The notes under the pieces: model-generated
Database searches by the model: none
What the model saw: the letters and a program-made list of their open reading frames with translations, nothing else
Told to the model about the DNA's origin: nothing
Translations under genes and position numbers: made by a program
Shown here: piece by piece, positions 28,788 through 39,590 of the stretch
Position numbering within the stretch: the stretch's first letter is position 1
Layout of the letters: each line of letters starts with the position of its first letter
Origin: Geomonas diazotrophica
GTDB taxonomy: Bacteria; Desulfobacterota; Desulfuromonadia; Geobacterales; Geobacteraceae
Reading direction: 5' to 3'
Length of the DNA stretch: 64,000 bases
Assembly (NCBI RefSeq): GCF_018919385.1
Contig: NZ_JAHLMF010000008.1
Coordinates: 310,001-374,000 of the forward strand

Positions 28788-28823
28788 AGAAAGGGACGCC
28801 GAGCTGGTTCGGCGTCCCTTTCT
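28788..28823. terminator. Bidirectional terminator between ltaE and fetB
   Basis: A perfect 15-bp stem (AGAAAGGGACGCCGA with its complement) has a 6-nt loop and A/T-rich tails on both sides. It can end transcripts from ltaE on the plus strand and from fetAB on the minus strand. Confidence 0.88.
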
Positions 28824-28865
28824 TTATTGCATCAGAAAATTCCTGATACTGTTTTTCGTTTTTCC

Positions 28866-29651
28866 CTACTGCATCTCCAACTGCTGAGCCTTGGTGAAAT
28901 AGCTCCGGTACCCCTGCAACACGATAAGATACGCGGTTATGGCAACGGCACCCGTGATGGCACACATGATCGCGACCTGGTAACGAACAGCGACCATCGG
29001 CTCGGTCCCCGAGAGGATCTGGCCGGTCATCATCCCCGGCAGGGAGACGATCCCCATGGCGGCCATGGTGTTGGCCGTCGGCATGATGGCGGCGCGGAAG
29101 GCGTTTCGTAGCGCAGGTCTCGCAGCCTGTCGCGCGCTCGCCCCCAGTCAGAGCGCGGTCTCTATCTCCTCGCGTCGCTCCCGCATCTCCGCCCCCAGGC
29201 GCTCGGCAGCGAGGCTCGCGCCGTTCATGGAATTGCCGATGATCATCCCCGCCAGCGGGATCAGGTAACGCGGGTCGTACCAGGGGGAATAGTGCACCAC
29301 CAGGGAGCAGAAGACGAAGGTGACGCCCCCGCAGCCGATCAAGAGTGCCGTCCCCACCACCTGGTAGAAACGCGGCATCTTCCGCTTGATACGCGCGCCG
29401 ATCACCTGCATCGAGAAACCGCCCATGACGAGCAGGATAGCCAGTACCGGCAACGGGTGCTGCACGGCGAAGATGAAATGAAGCAAGTAGCCCACCGCAA
29501 GCAGTTGGAACACCATCCGCAGCGAAGCCCAGAGCATCTGCCCTTCCTGGCCGATCCGCTTCAGTTTCGCGAGCCCGATCGCGAGCAGCACCAGGCTGTA
29601 GGCGACAACGAGGTCGAGGATTCCCAGATTAACTAAGCCTTGATTATCCAT
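28866..29651 (-). pseudogene. fetB: Iron export permease FetB with one in-frame UGA codon
   Basis: The reading frame spans 262 codons, the normal length for FetB (UPF0014/YbbM family), but codon 168 (29148-29150) is TGA. Both halves are in the same frame and match the family on both sides: about 160 residues with four helices before it (AGMIIGNSMNGASLA), and after it LGASARQAARPAL and GIVSLPGMMTGQIL. In E. coli FetB the corresponding position is Ser, so a single TCA to TGA change would explain it. There is no frameshift. The likely reading is a recent nonsense mutation or sequencing error. UGA recoding is possible but poorly supported, since the position is not a redox site. FetA upstream is intact and overlaps by 8 nt. 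Confidence 0.85.
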
Positions 29652-30420
29652 CTACCCCTCCCTGATCCGAAGGCTCCGACAGGAACCTCTTCAGCTCCAT
29701 GCTCGCCGGGTGTGCCAGCAACTCGACAGCCCTTCCCTGCTCGATGATCCTGCCGGCTTCCAGGTAGAAACAATAATCCGCCACTTTTTCAGTCAGACGC
29801 AGGTCATGAGTCACCATGATCATGGCGAGGCTTCTGCCGCGACAGATCTCCCGCAAGGTGGCGGCAAGCGCGTCGGAAGTCCTGCGATCCAGCGCGCTCG
29901 TGGGTTCGTCTAACAGGAGCACCTGGGGCTTGGTGATCAGGGCCCGGGCCACTCCCACACGCTGCTGCTGTCCCAGCGACAGAGATCGCGCGTCCCGTTC
30001 AAGCAGTTCACGATCAAGCCGCGCCAGCGCGAACACCTCGGCGATCTCTGCGCTTTGCGCCGCAGGCGGAGCCTCGTGTCGGTAACGAAAGGGCATCTGC
30101 AGGTTGTCGAGGACCGTTCCCTCGAACATGAACGGTTTCTGCGGCACAAGGGCCACAAGGCGGCGCAACTGAAGCGGGTCCATGGCGGCGATGTCGGTAC
30201 CACCGACCTCGATCCGTCCTTCGCTCGGGTCGGCAAGCCGGTTGATCAGGCGGATCAGCGTGCTCTTGCCGCCGCCGGACGGCCCTATGATGGCGCTGAG
30301 CTCTCCCGACTTCGCCGAAAGGGACACGTCGGCCAGCAGCAGAACACTCCCCCCTTGGGCGTTTCGCCCGGAGAAAGAAACTCTTTCCAAGCGGACTATT
30401 TCTGACTTAGACGTATCCAA
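29644..30420 (-). CDS. fetA: Iron export ABC transporter, ATP-binding protein FetA
   Basis: This is an ATPase of 258 residues with GPSGGGKST, signature LSLGQQQRVGVARAL and Walker [13 protein letters not shown]. The adjacent, overlapping fetB identifies it as FetA, part of a system that exports iron and raises resistance to iron and peroxide stress in E. coli. The start is TTG behind AAGGAG. If fetB is truly truncated, this protein has no working membrane partner. Confidence 0.85.
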   Translation of the reverse strand: MDTSKSEIVRLERVSFSGRNAQGGSVLLLADVSLSAKSGELSAIIGPSGGGKSTLIRLINRLADPSEGRIEVGGTDIAAMDPLQLRRLVALVPQKPFMFEGTVLDNLQMPFRYRHEAPPAAQSAEIAEVFALARLDRELLERDARSLSLGQQQRVGVARALITKPQVLLLDEPTSALDRRTSDALAATLREICRGRSLAMIMVTHDLRLTEKVADYCFYLEAGRIIEQGRAVELLAHPASMELKRFLSEPSDQGGVDG

Positions 30421-30545
30421 CAGGATTACTCCTTATGCAGGCCTGGGTACTGTGACAGTCGGACGGTGCCGCTGCTAATGTAATCAGGCTCGGTGCCGAT
30501 ACAATTAGTGCTTCACATCACTCGCGCAGGGCACACGGAGGTTCC

Positions 30546-31727
30546 ATGCTGAAAGTGAAGTTCTTCGCCGGTTGGTTAGCCTGTGGCATAGTGCTGTCAG
30601 CGGCACCGGCCATGGCGCTGGACAGCAAGCACGAATTTGCTGGCTCTGAAGCCTGCAAAAAGTGCCACACCGAAGAATACAACAGCTGGAAGGAAACCTT
30701 CCACAGCAAAATCGTGCAGACCAAGCGTGCCGGAATCCTGAAAGACGCGGTGGCCAAATGGCGCACGGACGGCAAGAATGCGGGCCCCAGCGTCAGCAAT
30801 GCAACCGGAAACCCTGCCAAAATGGATGACGTGCAGTACGTGGTCGGGTCGCGCTGGAAGCAGCGCTTCCTGGTAAAAAACGAGCAGACCGGGAATCTCC
30901 AGTTCCTGAACAAACAGTTCAACAGGCTCACGGGACAGTGGGAGAATTACGGCAACAAGAACGACTGGGACACTAACTGCGTCACCTGTCACACTACCGG
31001 GTACCGCATCCTCGACGTGGACGAAGCCACCGGCAAGACCCTGAAGTCGGAGTTCATCGAGTTGGGCGTCGGCTGTGAATCGTGCCATGGTCCCGGCATG
31101 AAGCACCTGAAGGCGGTAAAACGGGACAAGAAGAGTACCATCTTCAATCCGGCGAACTTCACCGTGAAAGAGCAATCGAGGGTCTGCGGCTACTGTCATG
31201 TGAGGTTGGAAAACCAGCTCTACAAGACGTCCCAGGGCACCAACCGGGAGGACCTCCCCGCACCCAACTTAGGCGACAACTTCACCGCCAGCGACGACTG
31301 GACCAACTGGTACCCCGACAAGGTCGTAATCCCTGGTGTGCAGCCCGACCAGCCTTTCAACAAGGAGTACGGCGGAGACCTAAAGGGGCTCTTCAACAAC
31401 GACGACTTTGCCAAAGCGAACGGCATTTACGAGGAGGCGATGTACCACGCAGAGTACCAGGGCTTTCTGCAGTCGAACCACTACAAAAGCGGCATGCTCT
31501 CCTGCATCACCTGTCACGCACCGCACGCCGGAAAAGGGAGGCTGAGGAAGGTGGCGCGGGATGCCTGCCACAAGTGCCACGACGCCTCGTACACCGCCGA
31601 GAAGTACATGCCCAACACCGGCAAGTCCATCGACAACTACTACATCAGGTCGCACACCTTCAGCGGTACCCCGCGCCAGCCAGCCAAAGGCACGGCGGCT
31701 GCCGCCCCGACAATGCGCTACGAGTAG
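30546..31727 (+). CDS. Hexaheme c-type cytochrome
   Basis: This is a periplasmic cytochrome of 393 residues with a signal peptide cut near APAMA|LD. Six CXXCH motifs are visible: CKKCH, CVTCH, CESCH, CGYCH, CITCH and CHKCH. The N-terminal heme (SEACKKCHTEEYNSWK) resembles the cytochrome c554-type tetraheme family, and the extra His residues provide likely axial ligands. No lipobox is present, so it should be soluble in the periplasm. It is monocistronic with a terminator behind it. An electron-transfer role is clear; its partners are unknown. The ATG follows GGAGG. Confidence 0.9.
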   Translation: MLKVKFFAGWLACGIVLSAAPAMALDSKHEFAGSEACKKCHTEEYNSWKETFHSKIVQTKRAGILKDAVAKWRTDGKNAGPSVSNATGNPAKMDDVQYVVGSRWKQRFLVKNEQTGNLQFLNKQFNRLTGQWENYGNKNDWDTNCVTCHTTGYRILDVDEATGKTLKSEFIELGVGCESCHGPGMKHLKAVKRDKKSTIFNPANFTVKEQSRVCGYCHVRLENQLYKTSQGTNREDLPAPNLGDNFTASDDWTNWYPDKVVIPGVQPDQPFNKEYGGDLKGLFNNDDFAKANGIYEEAMYHAEYQGFLQSNHYKSGMLSCITCHAPHAGKGRLRKVARDACHKCHDASYTAEKYMPNTGKSIDNYYIRSHTFSGTPRQPAKGTAAAAPTMRYE

Positions 31728-31846
31728 CTAACGGAAACGTCTCTCAAATCCCGTCAAACTGCCCCGCCCCACCTCCCGCCTTCGAGGACTGGAACGCCAC
31801 GGCGCGCAGGCCCGTCAAGGGAATGGGAGGCGCAAGTGCTAACAAG

Positions 31847-31875
31847 AAAGCCACGGCGCTACATGCCGTGGCTTT
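31847..31875. terminator. Bidirectional terminator between cytochrome gene and recG
   Basis: A perfect 11-bp stem (AAAGCCACGGC with its complement) with a 7-nt loop is followed by TTCTTT on the plus strand; the minus-strand tail is weaker. Confidence 0.85.
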
Positions 31876-31907
31876 TTCTTTAATTGCCGGTCCGACAGGA
31901 AAGACCT

Positions 31908-34220
31908 CTAACCAATGGACGCCAGCTCGAGACGTTTGCCCCAGCGCAGCATCAACTCCCCGCGCAGTCCCTCGTTGCCGGGCTTTACCAGCTCCGGGTC
32001 ACGCTCGACCAGCGCGAAGGCATCTTTTCTGGCCTGTTCCAGGACCCCGCCGTCTCGAAGTATGTCGGCCACGCGCAAGTCCGGCAGCCCCGCCTGCCGT
32101 GTGCCGAGGAAGTCGCCCGGGCCGCGGATCTGCAGGTCCGCTTCGGCGATGACGAAGCCGTCCGAGCTTTTCACCATCACTTCCAGCCGCTTCTGGCCAT
32201 CCTCGGAGAGCCTGTCCCCCGCCAGGAGGATGCAGCGCGAGCGTTCGCTGCCCCGCCCCACCCTGCCGCGCAGCTGGTGCAGCTGCGAGAGCCCGAAGCG
32301 CTCGGCGTGCTCGATCACCATGACCGTCGCGTTGGGAACGTCGATGCCCACCTCGATGACGGTGGTGGATACGAGGATGTCGGTGTTGCCCGCCTTGAAT
32401 CCCTTCATCACCGCTTCCTTCTCCGCGGCGCTCATCCTGCCGTGCAGCACCCCTACCCGCAGGTCCGGGAACACGTCCTGGGCGAGATGCTCGGCCATCT
32501 GCACGGCCGCCTTCAGGTCGATCTTCTCGGACTCCTCGACGAGGGGATAGATCACGTAAGCCTGCCTCCCCTTCCCCGCCTCCTCGCGCACCAGGGAGTA
32601 GACCTCGCGGCGGCGTGACTCGCGCATCATGCGGGTCTCGATGGGCGTCCGCCCCGGCGGCAACTCGTCGATCACGGAGAGGGATAGGTCGCCGAAAACG
32701 GTCATGGAAAGGGTGCGAGGGATCGGTGTCGCGGTCATCACCAGGATATCGGGGTTGGCTCCCTTCTTCTTCAGGAGGGCGCGCTGCACCACGCCGAAGC
32801 GGTGCTGCTCGTCGATGATGCCCAGCCCCAACCGGTGGAACTCGACCTTCTCCTGAATAACTGCGTGGGTCCCCACCACGATGAGGGTCTCTCCGGACGC
32901 TATTTTCTCCAGGGTGTCGCTTTTCCCCTTGATGCTGGCAGTCAGAAGCGCGACCGAGATGCCGAGCTTTTCGCAGTAGCCGTGGATGTTGAGGTAGTGC
33001 TGCTCGGCCAAAAGCTCCGTCGGGGCCATGATGGCGACCTGGTAGTCGTTCTCCACGCAGATGAGTGCGGCCATGAGGGCAACGAGCGTCTTGCCGCAGC
33101 CGACGTCCCCCTGCACCAGTCGGTGCATCGGGTGCGGCGCGATCATGTCCTCCTTGATCTCGGAGAGGACCCGCTTCTGCGCGCCGGTCAGGCTGAAGGG
33201 GAGCAGCTTGAGAAGTTCCTTGGTGTAGCGGTGGCTGACCTGGAAGCTGATGCCGTCCTCGAGCGCGATGCCGCGCTTCTTCATGGCGAGCCCAAGCTGC
33301 AGGAAGAACAGCTCGTCGAAGGCAAGCGAGCGGTGCGCCTCTGAGCGTCCGTTGTTGAGATCTGCCAGCGAGCCGGCGGGATCGGGCTGGTGCGCTTCCC
33401 TGAGTGCCACCGGGAGGCTCAGGAGGCGGTGCCGGCGCAAAAGCTCCTCCGGGAGAGCCTCCTTTACGTAGCGGCTGTAGCGAAGAGCGGTGTCGCGCAT
33501 GATACGGCGCATCACCTTCTGGCTCACCCCCTCGGTAAGCGGGTACACCGGGAGGATCCTGCCAAAGTTCTCGGGATCGCGCGCCATGACCTGCTCGATG
33601 TCCTCTCCCTCGCCGGCCCACTCCACCTCGGGGTGGTGCATCTCGCGCTGGAAACCGAACTGGGCCACGTCCCCGATGAAGATGCCGCGCCTGCCGGGGG
33701 TGAACTGCTTCTTCAGGAACTGGGGATGAAAGTTGAACCACTTGAGCGGCAGGCTGCCGGTCTCGTCCTTGACGATCGCCTCGAAGTAGCGCCTCCCCCC
33801 CTTGGTGACCTGCGCCTCGGCGGAGACCACGGTGGCGAAGAAGGCCTCGGAGTTGCCAGGGCGCAGTTCCGCGATCCGCTTCAACTGGCGCCGGTCCTCG
33901 TAGCGGTTGGGCAGCAGGTACAGGGCGTCCTCGACCGTAGTGATCCCCTTTTTCGCCAGGATATCGGCGAGCTTGGGCCCCACCCCCTTGATGGCGGTCA
34001 TCGGGATTTTCAGTTCTTCGGGGACTAAAACTACGGTGGCTGGTACGGACTTGGCGGGCTTAACGGGTTTGGCGGTCTCGGCCGGGACGTACCTGGCAAC
34101 CTGGAGGGCGCCGTCGACGATCTCGACGCTGACCTGATCGCCAGGAGCGAGCTTCAGGGAATCCATGAGCTGTTCCGGAAGCTTGAGCGACCCGTCTGGC
34201 GCGAGCGTTATGATTGGCAT
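31908..34220 (-). CDS. recG: ATP-dependent DNA helicase RecG with an N-terminal AbrB-like domain
   Basis: This is a Holliday-junction and replication-fork remodelling helicase of 770 residues. Usual RecG is about 690. The extra N terminus (about 1-45, starting MPIITLAPDGSLKLPEQL) reads as a SpoVT/AbrB swapped-hairpin DNA-binding domain, joined by an Ala/Pro/Lys/Val linker. A helix-hairpin-helix-like segment (AIKGVGPKLADILAKKG, about 74-92) and the wedge domain follow, then helicase motifs GDVGCGKT, IIDEQHRFG and the motif VI region QLRGRVGRGSERS. The ATG at 34220 has a weak ribosome site, but the whole AbrB-like unit is in frame with clear coding bias. It lies downstream of a DUF1858 gene with a terminator between them. 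Confidence 0.92.
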   Translation of the reverse strand: MPIITLAPDGSLKLPEQLMDSLKLAPGDQVSVEIVDGALQVARYVPAETAKPVKPAKSVPATVVLVPEELKIPMTAIKGVGPKLADILAKKGITTVEDALYLLPNRYEDRRQLKRIAELRPGNSEAFFATVVSAEAQVTKGGRRYFEAIVKDETGSLPLKWFNFHPQFLKKQFTPGRRGIFIGDVAQFGFQREMHHPEVEWAGEGEDIEQVMARDPENFGRILPVYPLTEGVSQKVMRRIMRDTALRYSRYVKEALPEELLRRHRLLSLPVALREAHQPDPAGSLADLNNGRSEAHRSLAFDELFFLQLGLAMKKRGIALEDGISFQVSHRYTKELLKLLPFSLTGAQKRVLSEIKEDMIAPHPMHRLVQGDVGCGKTLVALMAALICVENDYQVAIMAPTELLAEQHYLNIHGYCEKLGISVALLTASIKGKSDTLEKIASGETLIVVGTHAVIQEKVEFHRLGLGIIDEQHRFGVVQRALLKKKGANPDILVMTATPIPRTLSMTVFGDLSLSVIDELPPGRTPIETRMMRESRRREVYSLVREEAGKGRQAYVIYPLVEESEKIDLKAAVQMAEHLAQDVFPDLRVGVLHGRMSAAEKEAVMKGFKAGNTDILVSTTVIEVGIDVPNATVMVIEHAERFGLSQLHQLRGRVGRGSERSRCILLAGDRLSEDGQKRLEVMVKSSDGFVIAEADLQIRGPGDFLGTRQAGLPDLRVADILRDGGVLEQARKDAFALVERDPELVKPGNEGLRGELMLRWGKRLELASIG

Positions 34221-34234
34221 GGGAGAAAAAGAAA

Positions 34235-34260
34235 GGCGCCCGGAGCAGGCTCCGGGCGCC
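34235..34260 (-). terminator. Terminator of the DUF1858 gene
   Basis: A perfect 11-bp GC stem (GGCGCCCGGAG with its complement) with a 4-nt loop is followed on the minus strand by TTTCTTTTTC. It ends only 15 bp before the recG start. Confidence 0.88.
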
Positions 34261-34268
34261 GGTCGTGG

Positions 34269-34466
34269 TTATTCGAAGATCTTGTTGAGGTCGGCGAGGA
34301 TGTCGTCCACGCTGATCCCGTGGGCGGAGCAGCCCTGCTCCAGGGACTCGTTCTGAGCGCCCATGCAGCCGATGCAGCCGAGGTTGTATTTAGCGAGCAC
34401 CTTGACGACGTCCGGGTGCATCCTCATCACTGCGGCAAAAGTCATGTCCTTGGTTACCTGAGCCAT
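34269..34466 (-). CDS. DUF1858 (hybrid-cluster-associated redox disulfide) protein
   Basis: This is a 65-residue cytoplasmic protein. The DUF1858 core (MTFAAVMRMHPDVVKVLAKYNLGC) is followed by a CIGC motif and later a lone Cys (EQGCSAHG), a pattern that suggests a reversible disulfide. The ATG at 34466 was chosen because AGGAGG lies 6 nt upstream. A second member lies at 48050. The family often sits near hybrid cluster or redox proteins and its biochemical role is unsettled; here it follows greA. Confidence 0.85.
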   Translation of the reverse strand: MAQVTKDMTFAAVMRMHPDVVKVLAKYNLGCIGCMGAQNESLEQGCSAHGISVDDILADLNKIFE

Positions 34467-34534
34467 GTAAATCCTCCTGGTCACGCGCTGGCGCGCATGT
34501 TGGTTGTTGGTGCGATACGGGGTGAGTGCTGTTT

Positions 34535-35011
34535 CTATTCGTAGCGGATCTCGATGATCTCGTATTCCTTCATCCCCGAAGGAACACTGACGCGGACGGT
34601 GTCGTCCAGCTTGTGACCGATCAGCGCCTTGCCCACCGGCGAGGTGCAGGAGATCTTGCCCAGCTTGATGTCTGCCTCGTCCTCGCCGACGATCTTGTAG
34701 GTGATCTCTTCCTCGGTCGCGGTGTCGTACACGGTGACCGTGGCGCCGAAGACCACCTTGTCCGGCTTCAGGTTGGAGAGGTCGACCACGTAGGCCCGCG
34801 CCAGTTTGTCCTGCAGCTCCAATATGCGCCCTTCGATGAAACCCTGACGGTTCTTGGCCGCATCGTACTCCGCATTTTCAGAGAGATCGCCGTGTGCCCT
34901 GGCTTCTGCGATATCCTGGATTACCTTGGGGCGTTCTTCCTTAATCAGGCGTTTGAGGTCCTCTTGGAGGGCCTCGTAACTCTCCTTGGTCAATGGAACT
35001 GTCTGAGACAT
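34535..35011 (-). CDS. greA: Transcription elongation factor GreA
   Basis: This is a 158-residue cleavage factor that rescues backtracked RNA polymerase. The N-terminal coiled coil carries the acidic tip DLSENAEYDAAKNRQ (about 42-56), with the Asp and Glu that act at the polymerase active site; the C-terminal FKBP-like domain follows from about residue 80. The length is that of the family. It lies downstream of carB, after a terminator hairpin. The start follows AAGGAG. Confidence 0.96.
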   Translation of the reverse strand: MSQTVPLTKESYEALQEDLKRLIKEERPKVIQDIAEARAHGDLSENAEYDAAKNRQGFIEGRILELQDKLARAYVVDLSNLKPDKVVFGATVTVYDTATEEEITYKIVGEDEADIKLGKISCTSPVGKALIGHKLDDTVRVSVPSGMKEYEIIEIRYE

Positions 35012-35086
35012 CGTATTTTGCTCCTTGATGAACTTATAGGGGGGCCTGGAGGCCCCCCGCTGTGCTGCATGTGCTGGATTTGGAAA

Positions 35087-35110
35087 GGGAGCGCCTTGTA
35101 CGGCGCTCCC
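35087..35110 (-). terminator. Terminator of the pyrimidine operon after carB
   Basis: A 9-bp stem (GGGAGCGCC with its complement) with a 6-nt loop is followed by TTTCC on the minus strand. A second GC hairpin without a T-run lies at about 35041-35058. Confidence 0.65.
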
Positions 35111-35117
35111 CGGTCGG

Positions 35118-38366
<3,249 letters not shown>

Positions 38367-38428
38367 TGTAAATCACTCCATTACTCTCTTTATTAAACAC
38401 GTTCCGTCGAAAGCGAATCTTTAAAGGC

Positions 38429-38613
38429 GGGCGAATGATTATTCGCCCCTACGGGTGCCGAGGTCCCCTTGCGGAGAATCATGTTGCGTCTGCAGGTCAG
38501 GTCGTTGTAAGGGCGAATGATTATTCGCCCCTACAGGATGCCGGGGTCCCTTGGCGGAGAACCATGATGCGTCTGCAGGTCAGGTCGTTGTAGGGGCGAA
38601 TAATCATTCGCCC
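38429..38613. repeat. REP-like family 1, three copies in tandem 83-bp units
   Basis: Copies are at 38429-38452, 38507-38534 and 38590-38613. The segments between them are near-identical (both contain TGCGTCTGCAGGTCAGGTCG), so the cluster is a tandem duplication with a period of 83 bp. The middle copy has the tetranucleotide on both sides. The last copy contains the stop codon of the radical SAM gene. Confidence 0.88.
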
Positions 38614-39521
38614 AAAGGCTCTTCCTGCACCCACCCGTTTTCCAACTCCAACTCTTCCAGCGCGTCGACCGCCTCGGCGTACTCGGCGCTGGTGATCCTT
38701 CTCTCTATCCCCGGCGTCTGCGCCGCGGCGTGGGCCGGGAAATACTGGCTCATCAGGGCGATGTGGGTCTCGGTGCCGAGGTTCTCCGCGATCCAGGCCA
38801 GGGTCTCCGGGCTCCCCGCCTGCCCCAGCGGCAGAACCAGGTGCCGCACGATCAGGCCGCGCACCGCGATGCCGTTATCATCGCATTCCAGGTGACCCAC
38901 CTGCCTCAGCATCTCGGGAAGGGCGAGACGGTTCACCTCGGTGTAACCCTTGGCCCCGGAGAGCTTTAGCGCCACTTCGTTGCAGCAGTACTTCATGTCG
39001 GGCAGGTAGATATCCACCACGCCGTCCAGCAGGGCCAGGGTCTCCAGGCTTTCGTACCCGCTCGTGTTCCACACGATGGGGATGCGGAACCCCTTGCGGA
39101 TGGCGAGGTAAAGAGCGGCCAGGATCTGCGGCGTAAAGTGGGTCGGCGTGACGAAGTTTATGTTGTGCACGCCCTTCTTCTGCAGCACCACCATTTTCTC
39201 GGCCAACTGCCCCACGGTGAGGTCGGTGCCGTTTCTGAGTTGGCTGATCGGGAAGTTCTGGCAGAACTTGCAGTTCAAGGTGCAGCCCGACAGGAAGATG
39301 GTGCCGGACCCCTTCGTGCCCGAGATGGGCGGCTCCTCCCCGCGGTGCACGTTGGCGGAGGCGATGCGCACCTCTTTGCCGCTTTCGCAAAGCCCCGTCT
39401 CCCCCTTCAGGCGGTTCACACCGCAGGCATGGGGGCAGAGGTCGCAGGCGGCCAGGCGGCCGTAGGCTGCCTTGATGCGCCGCGCCAGCTCGCCGTTTTC
39501 GTAAAGTTCCTGATATCTCAT
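38604..39521 (-). CDS. Radical SAM protein, pyruvate-formate-lyase-activating-enzyme-like
   Basis: This is a 305-residue radical SAM enzyme with the 4Fe-4S motif CTLNCKFC (about residue 80) and an N-terminal Cys cluster (CDLCPHACG, about residue 26, and GLCESG). It belongs to the uncharacterised PflA/PflX-like group often labelled AmmeMemoRadiSam-related; the true substrate is unknown. It sits between carA and carB on the same strand and is probably co-transcribed, which does not by itself imply a role in pyrimidine synthesis. The stop codon (38604-38606) and the residues GE before it come from a repeat copy. Confidence 0.8.
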   Translation of the reverse strand: MRYQELYENGELARRIKAAYGRLAACDLCPHACGVNRLKGETGLCESGKEVRIASANVHRGEEPPISGTKGSGTIFLSGCTLNCKFCQNFPISQLRNGTDLTVGQLAEKMVVLQKKGVHNINFVTPTHFTPQILAALYLAIRKGFRIPIVWNTSGYESLETLALLDGVVDIYLPDMKYCCNEVALKLSGAKGYTEVNRLALPEMLRQVGHLECDDNGIAVRGLIVRHLVLPLGQAGSPETLAWIAENLGTETHIALMSQYFPAHAAAQTPGIERRITSAEYAEAVDALEELELENGWVQEEPLGE

Positions 39522-39540
39522 CGTGAATCAGATTGAGTCA

Positions 39541-39590
39541 AAGGTTGAGGTAAAAAAAGAAGTTCTCAACCTTAACCTCAACCTCGACCT
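39541..39590. repeat. AGGTTG/CAACCT hexamer inverted repeat
   Basis: AAGGTTGAGGT is followed by a short A-rich spacer and then a longer inverse run of AACCTC/AACCTT units. It fills the gap between the radical SAM gene and carA and touches the carA stop codon. Confidence 0.6.

Noticed and set aside
29100-29150. Selenocysteine at the fetB UGA
   Set aside because: The position is Ser in E. coli FetB and not a catalytic Cys, and the following hairpin lacks the features of a bacterial SECIS. Kept only as a remote option in the findings.
38429-38613. CRISPR array
   Set aside because: Only two to three units, the unit is 83 bp with a palindrome, the spacers are nearly identical rather than unique, and no cas gene is near.
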